This document shows, one piece after another, positions 6,826-14,214 of a stretch of DNA of 16,740 nucleotides (the stretch's first letter is position 1; each line of letters starts with the position of its first letter). The DNA is taken from contig CAKQSF010000032.1 in the NCBI GenBank assembly GCA_934272845.1, positions 1-16,740 on the forward strand, read 5' to 3'. The stretch comes from an uncultured Prevotella sp. (GTDB lineage Bacteria; Bacteroidota; Bacteroidia; Bacteroidales; Bacteroidaceae). The notes below the pieces were generated by a model. That model saw only the letters and a list, made by a program, of their open reading frames with translations. It was not told the origin of the DNA and did no database searches. The translations under genes were made by a program, and so were the position numbers.

Positions 6826-6921
6826 CTACTAAACGACCAATCTGCCAATCTACTAAACGACCAATCTGCCAATCTGCCAATCTACTAAACGACCAATCTG
6901 CCAATCTACTAAACGACCCAA
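6826..6921. repeat. Twelve-unit 8-bp tandem array in the nqrA/nqrB gap
   Basis: The stretch is an uninterrupted chain of 8-bp words: CTACTAAA, CGACCAAT and CTGCCAAT. The order is A-B-C-A-B-C-C-A-B-C-A-B', so an 8-bp unit is nested in a 24-bp higher-order unit. It ends 7 bp before the complement of the nqrA stop codon. On the nqrB side, 6750-6815 is G/T-rich (TTAGTTGTTT occurs twice), which allows imperfect pairing with the array in RNA. The array is transcribed but not translated. Confidence 0.8.
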
Positions 6922-6928
6922 CAACTAT

Positions 6929-8278
6929 TTACGCATTCTCTTTTCTCAACATGTTGAGTCCCTCGCGCACAATGCGCTGCAGTTCCAACTTACTGCTGTC
7001 AACAAACTCCGCCAGAGCAAAGTCCTCAGGGCTTACCTCATAAATGCCGAGTTGCTCCATCTTGTCGATGTCGCCAGCAATAATAGCCTTGATAAGGTAC
7101 TCACCGTATATGTCCATAGGCAATACACTATCGTACTCACCGCTCATGATGATATGACGCTCACCGCCCTTCACACGTGCATCGAGTCTGTACTCCTTCT
7201 TGCCTAATAGCCATGAGAAATAACTGCGGCTTACGGAGAACTGCTTGAGGCGAGGAAGTATCCAACCTAACATCTCGTCGGCATTGTCACCTTCAGGTAT
7301 TACGGTCACCTCACTGGTGTGAGCACCAAGGAAACCCTGAGCAGTAGTAACAACACCCGTAAGAGGGTTACCGTTGATGATACGCACCTTCTCAGCAGAC
7401 TTTACTCTACCGTCAAGCAGCGCAGCAAGAGATTCACCAACCTTCATCTTAGCATAAGCAGGCTCTGAAACCTCACTGCCACCAAGGGCAACAACGCGAG
7501 AAAGGTCTACACGTCCCGTATTAAACAGGCGACCTATGAAAAGAACCACCGTAGGCTCTACTGTCCACACCGTCTCACCCTTGTTTACAGGACTGATATG
7601 GTTTACCTGAACGCCAACGTTACCGGCAGGGCATTTACCCTTGAACACTACTACCTCTACGTCCTTAGCCTCTGTCAGAGCCTTGGCTGACTGATTGTAG
7701 CCCACGCCAAGATAGGTCTTCGCCATACGCGAGAGAGCAGTAAGACCCGTCTGGAAGTCTGCCTCCTGACCATTCAACTCATACTCAAAGTCACCCGCCA
7801 AAGGCATGTCACGCAGTGCAGAAACGAAAATTGCCTTAGGCTCAGTCTTCGGATTAGTAGACACAGCATAAGGCAACTGATTGATGTAACCAAAGAGACC
7901 TGCCTCCAACAAAGCGGTCTTCACCTGTTCACCATCCATTGAGGCAAGATTCTTCTTACCGAAGTCAGCATACACCTGCTCTGCATCGGCAGCAACACGC
8001 ACGCTGAGTACCTTACGGCGCTCACCACGCTCCACCATGCTAACAGTACCACTGACAGGAGAAGCAAACTTCACCTCTGGGTAGTCCTTGTTCACGAACA
8101 GCGCATCGCCAGCCTTGACCACATCACCTTCCTTTACAACGACCTTTGGCTTAACACCCTCAAAACAATCTGGCTGAAGGGCATAAGTGCCGCCAAGGGC
8201 AACGTCAAGCATCTTCTGCTCAGCCTTACCCTCAAGGTTAATGTCAAGACCACGATTTAATTTAATGATTCTTGTCAT
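6929..8278 (-). CDS. nqrA: Na+-translocating NADH:quinone reductase subunit A
   Basis: NqrA is the cytoplasmic-face subunit of the Na+ pump, without membrane helices, related to RnfC and implicated in quinone binding. I choose the ATG at 8276-8278, giving 449 aa starting MTRIIKLNRGLDINLEGKAE, because that is where family similarity begins and the length is normal. An in-frame ATG at 8329 would add 17 unconserved residues. Typical features are the biotinyl/lipoyl-like domain near the N-terminus (KVVVKEGDVVKAGDALF, SPVSGTV) and the later NGNPLTG and LPRLKQFSVSRSYFSWLLG segments. It is the first gene of the operon, about 160 bp downstream of a TAACTTTG box. Confidence 0.96.
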   Translation of the reverse strand: MTRIIKLNRGLDINLEGKAEQKMLDVALGGTYALQPDCFEGVKPKVVVKEGDVVKAGDALFVNKDYPEVKFASPVSGTVSMVERGERRKVLSVRVAADAEQVYADFGKKNLASMDGEQVKTALLEAGLFGYINQLPYAVSTNPKTEPKAIFVSALRDMPLAGDFEYELNGQEADFQTGLTALSRMAKTYLGVGYNQSAKALTEAKDVEVVVFKGKCPAGNVGVQVNHISPVNKGETVWTVEPTVVLFIGRLFNTGRVDLSRVVALGGSEVSEPAYAKMKVGESLAALLDGRVKSAEKVRIINGNPLTGVVTTAQGFLGAHTSEVTVIPEGDNADEMLGWILPRLKQFSVSRSYFSWLLGKKEYRLDARVKGGERHIIMSGEYDSVLPMDIYGEYLIKAIIAGDIDKMEQLGIYEVSPEDFALAEFVDSSKLELQRIVREGLNMLRKENA

Positions 8279-8426
8279 AAAACTGTTAGATATATAAACT
8301 TTAATGTTTCTTATACTAATACGTTTCAAGAAAAAAAACTGCTGATGCTCTCCGCATATTTAAGTAACGTTACGTCACCTTGCCCTCCTTTTCTCGAATA
8401 CATAAGTAATGGTAAAAAATCCTTTC
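8279..8426 (-). promoter_or_regulatory. nqrA 5' leader, about 150 nt
   Basis: This is the predicted untranslated leader between the inferred start site (near 8426) and the chosen nqrA ATG. It includes the perfect palindrome GTAACGTTAC (8364-8373) and an A/T-rich region before the start. I see no known riboswitch motif in it. The 17-codon N-terminal extension discussed under nqrA falls within it. Confidence 0.4.
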
Positions 8427-8432
8427 TGCTTA

Positions 8433-8440
8433 CAAAGTTA
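8433..8440 (-). promoter_or_regulatory. Probable nqr operon promoter (-7 box)
   Basis: TAACTTTG on the minus strand matches the Bacteroidetes -7 consensus TAnnTTTG exactly. Its upstream spacer is A/T-rich and the -33 element is weak (TTGC-like, near 8458-8462). Transcription would start near 8426. Direct repeats of ATTATGCAAT lie 57-85 bp upstream. Confidence 0.6.
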
Positions 8441-8496
8441 ACAATATTTTTTGAAAAGCAAGCAAAAAAATGTTATCGCAGCATGCATTTGTCACG

Positions 8497-8525
8497 ATTA
8501 TGCAATAAAATCCTAATTATGCAAT
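8497..8525. promoter_or_regulatory. Direct repeats upstream of the nqr promoter (candidate operator)
   Basis: ATTATGCAAT occurs at 8497-8506 and again at 8516-8525, a spacing of 19 bp or about two helical turns. Each is itself close to a dyad (ATTATGCAAT read in reverse complement is ATTGCATAAT). They lie upstream of the -7 box at 8433-8440, where activators usually bind. Regulation is inference from placement. Confidence 0.4.
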
Positions 8526-8576
8526 ATCCAAATTACATTTTTTAATAATCTGCATAGTTCTCTAATTTTTATTTAC

Positions 8577-8623
8577 CAAAAACAGGGCATAACCGCATTG
8601 CGATTATGCCCTGTAATCTTTTT
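8577..8623 (-). terminator. Bidirectional intrinsic terminator between the beta-barrel gene and nqr
   Basis: ACAGGGCATAA (8582-8592) pairs perfectly with TTATGCCCTGT (8604-8614); the 11-nt loop contains a further CGC/GCG pairing. On the minus strand the stem is followed by TTTTTGG, and on the plus strand by ATCTTTTTA. It lies 51 bp after the stop of the 8665-9297 gene and insulates it from the nqr promoter. Confidence 0.85.
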
Positions 8624-8664
8624 ATCATCTTTCTCGTTCTTTGTTCTTATTATGTTGGCAGTAT

Positions 8665-9297
8665 TTAGAACATATAACCTATTCCTACATAGAAGTTAGA
8701 GTTCTTGGCACCATTGTTGACGTCCCAGATTTTGGTAACACCGAAGTCATATCCAGCCTTTACCTGAACCTTAGAGAATTCTATACCGACGGCACCACCA
8801 AGTCCAAACTCAAAGCGGTTATATTTACAGCCCATGAAGTTTTCTACCCAATCGTCATACAGTCCGACACTTCCTCCGTAACTGTCTTCTATGCTTCCAG
8901 AAACCGCATATGCAAAGTAAGGTCCGAACTCAGCGAAGCCTTTGAAAGAGTCTGAGAACGCATAGCGATAACCCGCATGTATTGGCATCTCGATGTAACC
9001 AGGATTCCATTTCAGTTTATCTGTATAGACATCATAACCGTCGGTATATGCTACTGAGACGTCTTTTACACCACGCTGTGAGTACTTCAGCCCTGCGTTG
9101 ACGAATACGTTCTCCGTGATGTTATACTCACCTATGACGCCAGCGTTAAAGCCAACTTTTGAAGAATGGTCCGCATCAAGATTTGCGGAACTGATGTTCA
9201 TGCCCGCGTTGATACCAAAGCGAAACTCGCCAGCCTCTTGTGCTGACACTGATGTAGCGAGCATTAATGCCGCTGCAGCAAAGAATAGTTTTTTCAT
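8665..9297 (-). CDS. Outer-membrane beta-barrel protein, small porin-like
   Basis: This 210-aa protein has a signal peptide (MKKLFFAAAALMLATSVSAQ, cut before EAGEF) and a body of alternating strands: FRFGINAGMNIS, KVGFNAGVIGEYNITENVFVNAGLKYSQRG, GYIEMPIHAGYRYAFS, GFAEFGPYFAYAVSG, NRFEFGLGGAVGIEF, VQVKAGYDFGVTKI and a final NFYVGIGYMF ending in Phe. This is the pattern of the Bacteroidetes outer-membrane beta-barrel domain (PF13568-like) with about eight strands. The gene is monocistronic in layout: 113 bp from the upstream gene, with a leader inverted repeat and a strong terminator behind it. Ligand and role cannot be told from sequence. Confidence 0.88.
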   Translation of the reverse strand: MKKLFFAAAALMLATSVSAQEAGEFRFGINAGMNISSANLDADHSSKVGFNAGVIGEYNITENVFVNAGLKYSQRGVKDVSVAYTDGYDVYTDKLKWNPGYIEMPIHAGYRYAFSDSFKGFAEFGPYFAYAVSGSIEDSYGGSVGLYDDWVENFMGCKYNRFEFGLGGAVGIEFSKVQVKAGYDFGVTKIWDVNNGAKNSNFYVGIGYMF

Positions 9298-9315
9298 AAC
9301 AATTGTTGTTTTAGC

Positions 9316-9348
9316 GGTAACGAAACGGAATAGTCACTTATCGTTACC
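9316..9348. promoter_or_regulatory. Inverted repeat in the leader of the 8665-9297 gene
   Basis: GGTAACGA (9316-9323) and TCGTTACC (9341-9348) are exact complements separated by 17 nt. They lie 19-51 bp before the start codon. A near-consensus -7 box, TAACCTTG, overlaps the upstream arm on the minus strand (about 9346-9353). The dyad could be an operator at the start site or a leader hairpin. Confidence 0.4.
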
Positions 9349-9387
9349 AAGGTTAATAATAGTTTCAGTGGCTGCTGTCATGTGTGT

Positions 9388-9404
9388 GGCAGTATGTAAC
9401 TGCC
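9388..9404 (-). terminator. Weak hairpin after the envelope-protein operon
   Basis: GGCAGT (9388-9393) pairs with ACTGCC (9399-9404) around a 5-nt loop, 7 bp past the stop of the 9411 gene. No U tract follows on the minus strand, so this may be a 3' end stabiliser or a Rho-dependent site rather than a classical terminator. Confidence 0.35.
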
Positions 9405-9410
9405 CTCCCT

Positions 9411-10346
9411 TTACTTCAGCCACATAAGGTTAGTCGTAGTAGGTTTCTGCCCGTTGCCGTAGGCTACGCCAATGGCGCGCATGGCTGCTATGCGGTCAGA
9501 CTCAAGCTTTATCTCGTCGTTATACTTCACCCTCATGTCGAGGTCAATATCACTGCGTACCTGCGCCTTTACTTCCTTCATAAGCTTAGCCGCTTCCTCG
9601 TAACACGCCGCATCAGGGTCTATCTTAGCGAGCATGGCACATACCTCCAGCGCAGTGTCTTTATCCTGTCCTGCCGCCCATGTAGCCTTAGTCTGATTGA
9701 GCAGATATAGGTTCATGCGGTCAAGGTAGGTAGTGTATAGTTGCAAACCGTACTTCATAGCCTCGTCACCGCCCTTGGAGCATGAAGGAATAGAGAGTAC
9801 CATAGCCAGTGCCTCCTCATAGTTCTTTAATGAAGCGAGACGCTTCGCCTCTTTTATGATATCCTTGTATTGAGAGTCGTAATACGCCATCATCTTGTTC
9901 TTGCCCTCGTTAATGAGCGACTTTATCTCGCTGCTGCCAGCGTTAATGCCTTTGAAGGCGTTGATATAACTTTTCACCTCTCCGGTGCCAACACCGTTGA
10001 GTGGTAGGTATGCCGTAGAGAACATCTTGCGTGTATAGGTGTCGGCAATGTAAAATGTCAGCCCGAGGTTATACACCGTCTGTACGGGAGGACCAGGCAG
10101 GTTGCTCTTGTCCATCACGTCGCAGTGCACGGTGAGGACGAAAGGCGTAGTAGGCGAGTCGGTAGTCAATCCGTTGCTTACCGCAATTCTGTTAAGCGAC
10201 TGTCGTAGCACATTAACGGCAGCCACCGGTACGTTGGTGAAATCGTTGTCTAACTGTATCGTTACCGGCATATCACATTCCTGCGCATTGCCATTCAGCG
10301 TTGCCAGTACAACAGCGGCAACGGTAAGTATCCTTTTCATTTTCAT
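9411..10346 (-). CDS. Exported protein with helical TPR-like C-terminal half
   Basis: This is a 311-aa exported protein (signal peptide roughly 1-21, cut near NGNAQ). An N-terminal alpha/beta part follows (VTIQLDNDFTNVPVAAVNVLRQSL..., FVLTVHCDVMDKS, YNLGLTFYIADTYTRKMFSTAYLPL). The second half is helical, with TPR-like lines such as KEAKRLASLKNYEEALAMVLSIP and ALEVCAMLAKIDPDAACYEEAAKLM. The alpha/beta part resembles envelope proteins of the LpoB/CsgG/GNA1162 kind in outline, but that is inference. A clear GGAGG lies 9 bp before the chosen ATG (10344-10346), supporting this start over the ATG two codons in. It is the last gene of the packed operon, 18 bp after its neighbour. Confidence 0.85.
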   Translation of the reverse strand: MKMKRILTVAAVVLATLNGNAQECDMPVTIQLDNDFTNVPVAAVNVLRQSLNRIAVSNGLTTDSPTTPFVLTVHCDVMDKSNLPGPPVQTVYNLGLTFYIADTYTRKMFSTAYLPLNGVGTGEVKSYINAFKGINAGSSEIKSLINEGKNKMMAYYDSQYKDIIKEAKRLASLKNYEEALAMVLSIPSCSKGGDEAMKYGLQLYTTYLDRMNLYLLNQTKATWAAGQDKDTALEVCAMLAKIDPDAACYEEAAKLMKEVKAQVRSDIDLDMRVKYNDEIKLESDRIAAMRAIGVAYGNGQKPTTTNLMWLK

Positions 10347-10364
10347 AGTGGTGTTCCTCCATGA

Positions 10365-11312
10365 TTATTTTTCTCCGAAGATAAGCAAGCATCGTCCCAG
10401 TCCTTGGTTGATGGTCTTTACAGGAATGTTGTATGGTGCCGCTGCGAGATAGCGTGCCAGTTCGCGTGCGAAGCCGTAAGTGTCTTGCGCCATACCGTTT
10501 GCCTTATACAGCGGTATACGCACCTGTTCATACAGAATCATAGATTCCGTAGCGTCCGATTTGCTGAAGCGGTGCTGCACGCAGTTATCGCTCAGCCAGT
10601 TGTCTATAACCTCGTTCAGTTCATTGCCGTTATACTCCTTCTCAAAGTCAACGTTAGCGCCGTCAAACACTCTCATGTCGAGCGTCACCTCTCTGCCATT
10701 CTCCTGTAGGTCGTTGAAGTGCGCCATGAGTTGTTCGTTAAACTCGTCCATGTTGTCTTGCACCGCCTCCGCGAGCAGTGTAGGCAGGTCAGCAGAGAAT
10801 GACTCCATGCCGTTGCTTTGACTTCCGGCTATCTGCTTGTTAGTATACGCGTCAAGCCCTCTGAGGCTATATGACACTCTGCTCTTAGGTCCTGTGGTAT
10901 ATACAGTCCAGTCAATCTCCAGTATGATGTCCGCCTTTGCAGTGCGGCGCAGCCTGTCGAGAGGGCTTTCGTAGATGTTAGCCCCGCTCTTCTTACTTGT
11001 CACGAGTCGCATCTCCGTAGCCGAGTTGTTAATACTCTTTATGGTCTGCTGCATGTCCTTCAGTGGGAATCCCCTCTCAGCCATCAGCGTGTTCAACCTG
11101 GCTATTACGCCATTTAGTTGCTTGTCGGTTGCAACGGCAGTCTTATAGTCAGGTATTTCCTCCACGGTGCCCTGATTATCATATTTCTGCATATATCCAT
11201 GCTCTTTGCACCATGCTTCGCTTGGCATGACCATCAAGGTAGGTTTCTTTACCTGTGCGTTGATTATCAACGTAAAGAGCATTAGCGTTATTACCGTTAA
11301 TATTCTCTTCAT
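10365..11312 (-). CDS. DUF6175-like exported protein
   Basis: This 315-aa protein has a signal peptide (MKRILTVITLMLFTLIINAQ) and starts its mature part with KKPTLMVMPSEAWCKEHGY, which I associate with the Bacteroidetes DUF6175 family (function unknown). The middle reads TAKADIILEIDWTVYTTG, VSYSLRGLDAYTNKQIAGS and LPTLLAEAVQDNMDEF, a layout like the CsgG/LpoB fold where a strand pair is followed by a helix. A C-terminal domain (VTLDMRVFDGANVDFE..., ELNEVIDNWLSDNC) follows. Gaps of 24 and 18 bp place it firmly in the operon. The family name is from memory and moderately sure. Confidence 0.82.
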   Translation of the reverse strand: MKRILTVITLMLFTLIINAQVKKPTLMVMPSEAWCKEHGYMQKYDNQGTVEEIPDYKTAVATDKQLNGVIARLNTLMAERGFPLKDMQQTIKSINNSATEMRLVTSKKSGANIYESPLDRLRRTAKADIILEIDWTVYTTGPKSRVSYSLRGLDAYTNKQIAGSQSNGMESFSADLPTLLAEAVQDNMDEFNEQLMAHFNDLQENGREVTLDMRVFDGANVDFEKEYNGNELNEVIDNWLSDNCVQHRFSKSDATESMILYEQVRIPLYKANGMAQDTYGFARELARYLAAAPYNIPVKTINQGLGRCLLIFGEK

Positions 11313-11336
11313 ATTACTATATATATTAGTTGTATT

Positions 11337-11807
11337 TTATTCTATTACGTTGTCCGCCTTTAGTCGTGCTTTCAGTTCAGAACGCAGCACACGGATAGTG
11401 AGTTGGTATGAATATCCAATCTTATCCTTCTCCTTTGTGGCTGAGCGTTTCTTGGTGTCGCGCAGCGAGACGTATTTCTTGTACTCTCCATTGTCGGCGA
11501 AGAATATGTTGAAATATTCCTCATAGCGTTCGCGTGCGTTGACCTCAGTGACAAGAGGCTTAGTGTTACATCCCCCCGTGCCTTCTGTTATGCCTTTGAA
11601 GATTACGGCATCCACGGCGTTCTTCATAGCCTGCTCCTTAGCATCGGCACGGTTACGTCCGTAGCCTACCACGCGAAGCGTTTGCGAGCCATCGAGTTCT
11701 ACACCGAGACACATGATGGAAGTGCGTGGATACACCGCTGACTTCTGTGCGTAGCTATCGGTTATTGTCAACAAAGCGGCGACAACTATCAGTAATATCT
11801 TTTTCAT
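11337..11807 (-). CDS. Small exported protein, FlgT-N/LPP20-like (paralogue of 12440-12904)
   Basis: This 156-aa protein has a signal peptide ending SYAQ (residue 21). The core line TLRVVGYGRNRADAKEQAMKNAVDAVIFKGI looks like the strand-helix unit of FlgT-N/LPP20-type envelope proteins, in which a strand is followed by a helix rich in regularly spaced Ala. Then come FFADNGEYKKYVSL and a final strand-helix GYSYQLTIRVLRSELKARL. The 12440-12904 product has the same length and the same landmarks in the same order, so the two are probably ancient paralogues. The fold is inference and no biochemical role is known to me. Confidence 0.82.
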   Translation of the reverse strand: MKKILLIVVAALLTITDSYAQKSAVYPRTSIMCLGVELDGSQTLRVVGYGRNRADAKEQAMKNAVDAVIFKGITEGTGGCNTKPLVTEVNARERYEEYFNIFFADNGEYKKYVSLRDTKKRSATKEKDKIGYSYQLTIRVLRSELKARLKADNVIE

Positions 11808-11845
11808 AACGCATGAAAGTTTTTATTGTCAGAACTCATAAATTA

Positions 11846-12418
11846 TCAGAACTCATATCCTACTTTTACACCGAAGCTGCTGTAAGCGCGGTTTTCGTCA
11901 GAGCAGTCCTTGAAGGTTGTCAGCGTGTAGCACAATCCCACCTGGAAGTTGTTGCGCAATCCTCCAAAGCTGTAGCCTATGGTAGGACTGGCGAAGAATC
12001 CCTCTTGTGTTATACCGCCTATGTTTACCGACCAGAAAGGCACTCCGTCCCTGTCGTAGGCAGACATAAAGTTGCCGCGTGCATTGGCGAAGATAGGCAC
12101 ACCGAACTTATTGTCGGTGTTGCGCACCTCGTGGTTGTTCACGTACATTCTTACTCCTAATCCTGCGCCAGCCCGTAGAAACTCGCTGAACCTGTAGCCG
12201 CCCGTGTAAGCGAGGTTCACATACTGAGTGTTTGGCAACGAGTTCATCACGCTGCTGCCGCCGTCGAACTCTACTGCGCACCAGAAGCCTTTAGCCTTAT
12301 GCTCAAAGTCTGTGTACTTGGTCTGCGTAGGCTTCTCAGGCAGTTTCACGTCGCGATATTGCGCACTGGCACTAAGTGAGGCGATAGCCATCAACGCCAG
12401 AAAATACATCTTTCTCAT
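11846..12418 (-). CDS. Outer-membrane beta-barrel protein of the envelope operon
   Basis: This is a 190-aa protein with signal peptide MRKMYFLALMAIASLSASAQ. A polar linker (YRDVKLPEKPTQTKYTDFEHKAK) is followed by beta-strands with alternating residues: GFWCAVEFDGGSS, QYVNLAYTGGYRFSEFLRAGAGLGVRMY, PIFANARGNFM, PFWSVNIGGITQEGFFASPTIGYSFGG, NFQVGLCYTLTTF and SSFGVKVGYEF with a terminal Phe. This predicts an eight-strand outer-membrane barrel. It sits between the two paralogous small exported proteins (gaps 21 and 38 bp), so they are good partner candidates. An internal ATG at codon 4 is an alternative start. Confidence 0.83.
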   Translation of the reverse strand: MRKMYFLALMAIASLSASAQYRDVKLPEKPTQTKYTDFEHKAKGFWCAVEFDGGSSVMNSLPNTQYVNLAYTGGYRFSEFLRAGAGLGVRMYVNNHEVRNTDNKFGVPIFANARGNFMSAYDRDGVPFWSVNIGGITQEGFFASPTIGYSFGGLRNNFQVGLCYTLTTFKDCSDENRAYSSFGVKVGYEF

Positions 12419-12439
12419 AATGGTAAATCGTTAAAAAGT

Positions 12440-12904
12440 TTAGAACCCAGCCGACAAAGAGCGCACCACGCCCGCTTTCTCCATAGCCTTGCGCAGAGCC
12501 TTCTTGTTAACCTGTATTATGGCACCAACCTTGTAGCCTTTGCTTGTCTTCACCCGGTCGTAAGAACCGTTAACGATGCTGGCATAGTTTTGGCACTCGC
12601 CATCTGCTGAGAAGAACTCCGCGCAGAATGTCTCGTTGTCCTTCTCTGCCGTAGGCGACGCCATGGCAGGCTGTGGGGTGCCGCTGTTGTTGCCTACAAT
12701 GCCGCGAAACACCACACCGTGAGTAGCGGCGCACTTCAGTTCTTCGTCCGTAGCCTTGTTTTGGTATACGTAGACCTTCACCAATACGGTGCCTGATACT
12801 CCTGAGCCAGCACCGCTGATGTCATACTTTGGCATCTTGTCGCCTTTAGCCATGGCGAAGACAGCCACGCATAGTAACATGATAACGCTAAGTACTCTTT
12901 TCAT
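12440..12904 (-). CDS. Small exported protein, paralogue of 11337-11807
   Basis: This 154-aa protein has a signal peptide (MKRVLSVIMLLCVAVFAMA) and then a linker and strand TVLVKVYVYQNKATDEELKCAATHGVVFRGI, the conserved FFSADGECQNYASI and the terminal GYKVGAIIQVNKKALRKAMEKAGV. These align with VIFKGI, FFADNGEYKKYVS and GYSYQLTIRVLRSELKARL of the 156-aa protein. A good ribosome binding site (AAGGAG, 5 bp before ATG) fixes the start. It is 17 bp after the 408-aa protein gene. There is no lipoprotein cysteine at the signal cleavage site, so it is likely periplasmic. Function unknown. Confidence 0.83.
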   Translation of the reverse strand: MKRVLSVIMLLCVAVFAMAKGDKMPKYDISGAGSGVSGTVLVKVYVYQNKATDEELKCAATHGVVFRGIVGNNSGTPQPAMASPTAEKDNETFCAEFFSADGECQNYASIVNGSYDRVKTSKGYKVGAIIQVNKKALRKAMEKAGVVRSLSAGF

Positions 12905-12921
12905 ATTTTCTCCTTCATTAC

Positions 12922-14148
12922 CTATTTGTTGGACATTTCTTTTATCAACATACCCTTGGCAAAGTCCTTGCCGCTAACCACCTTAAAGGTAGTGTAGCCC
13001 AGTGTTGCGCCTACGGCACCTTCCTCTTCCGCCATATATCGGTTGTCCCATATAAGGTTAGGTACAGGCTCTATGATGCCTACGCGGTTGTATTTGCGGC
13101 TGCCGTCTTCCATCTCCACCGTCTCAAGCACTTCAAACTTAGACGTGGTGCTTACGCCTTCCTTCATGCCTATATATGCCGTCAGGGGTTCTACAGACAT
13201 TAATGGTGTCTTAGTGCGGAATCCCTCGTAGTTGCGCTGAAGGTCCACCACGTTCTCGTCGATGGCACGCTGGCACGCCTTTCTTACCATGCTGACGGGG
13301 TCTTCCTCGTTAATGCCGAGGAAAGAGGTGGTGCCGCCCTTGCTCTCTACCTTGCCAACATACTTCAACTTGTAGTTGCCGCGAGCATTTTCGAAATTCA
13401 GTCTCTTTGAATCATCATTACCAACACCATATTGCTCCTGATAGAAGAGGCGTGCCTGTTCGGGCGTCCACTCTAACTGGTAGAGGAAGGTGTTGATGCG
13501 AACGGTGAAACCTTTTATCGTCTCTACCATATCACCGATATTGTCAGTCAGATTGTCTATACTCATGCCTGTATATGCAGCAGCAATCTTACCTAATCCC
13601 TTAAATATCACACTCGCTGTCTTGGCACCTTTGTTTTTGTCAACGTAACGTATGTCATTGACGAGGACGTAGGTATTACCTATCAGTTCTTCGCCAGCAT
13701 CCTGCAACATTGCCATTCCTCTTGCAGAACGCATGGCGAGTTGTTTGTCAAACTCGGTAGCGTTGTACAGACCGCGTTCCTTTACCAAATTCATATCACA
13801 CTGACCAGTATAATAATCTCTGTCAAACCAACGCGCCACAAGGCGACTCGCCACTTTGTTGTCTTGCAAGAAGGTAGTAATATCAGCGTTCTCTTTATCA
13901 CTGCTCGCGCCAGAGAGTTTCTTGTCAAGGTTTAACACCTTCACACTAAGGTTATGGTCGTTAAACTTATCTGGCACAGGTATCTGCAGGAACGCCTCCT
14001 TTATCTCAGTTGCAAACTGCTGGTCGGTGTGGTTTACTAAAACAGAATATATAGAACTGCGGCGGTAGCCAGTTTCATCATTGTTCTGCGCAGAAACGCC
14101 TATTACGGAGCATACTAATATATAGATAGATAAATAGATTTTCTTCAT
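12922..14148 (-). CDS. Conserved-looking exported protein of unknown function, 408 aa
   Basis: Residues 1-20 form a signal peptide (MKKIYLSIYILVCSVIGVSA, then QNNDE). The mature part starts with RRSSIYSVLVNHTDQQFA and contains VPDKFNDHNLSVKVLN, VASRLVARWFDRD, NLVKERGLYNATEFDKQLA and GNTYVLVNDIRYVDK. A helical hydrophobic patch (FKGLGKIAAAYTGMS) precedes VRINTFLYQLEWTPEQARLFYQEQYG and a long beta-rich end. It is soluble apart from the signal. Nothing matches a catalytic motif I know. It heads the six-gene packed operon and is 66 bp after the WG-repeat gene, where I see only an imperfect promoter (TAGTTTTT). Confidence 0.85.
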   Translation of the reverse strand: MKKIYLSIYILVCSVIGVSAQNNDETGYRRSSIYSVLVNHTDQQFATEIKEAFLQIPVPDKFNDHNLSVKVLNLDKKLSGASSDKENADITTFLQDNKVASRLVARWFDRDYYTGQCDMNLVKERGLYNATEFDKQLAMRSARGMAMLQDAGEELIGNTYVLVNDIRYVDKNKGAKTASVIFKGLGKIAAAYTGMSIDNLTDNIGDMVETIKGFTVRINTFLYQLEWTPEQARLFYQEQYGVGNDDSKRLNFENARGNYKLKYVGKVESKGGTTSFLGINEEDPVSMVRKACQRAIDENVVDLQRNYEGFRTKTPLMSVEPLTAYIGMKEGVSTTSKFEVLETVEMEDGSRKYNRVGIIEPVPNLIWDNRYMAEEEGAVGATLGYTTFKVVSGKDFAKGMLIKEMSNK

Positions 14149-14214
14149 GACTTACATTATATTTAAAAGGTTTTACAATAAAAAACTACTACACCCACTA
14201 ACATTGTTCTGGGC

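Noticed and set aside
6826..6921. CRISPR array
   Set aside because: Units are 8 bp with no unique spacers, and no cas gene is present. It is a simple tandem repeat.
8279..8329. Upstream ATG for nqrA at 8329
   Set aside because: It would add 17 residues with no family similarity. The ATG at 8278 gives the usual N-terminus and length.
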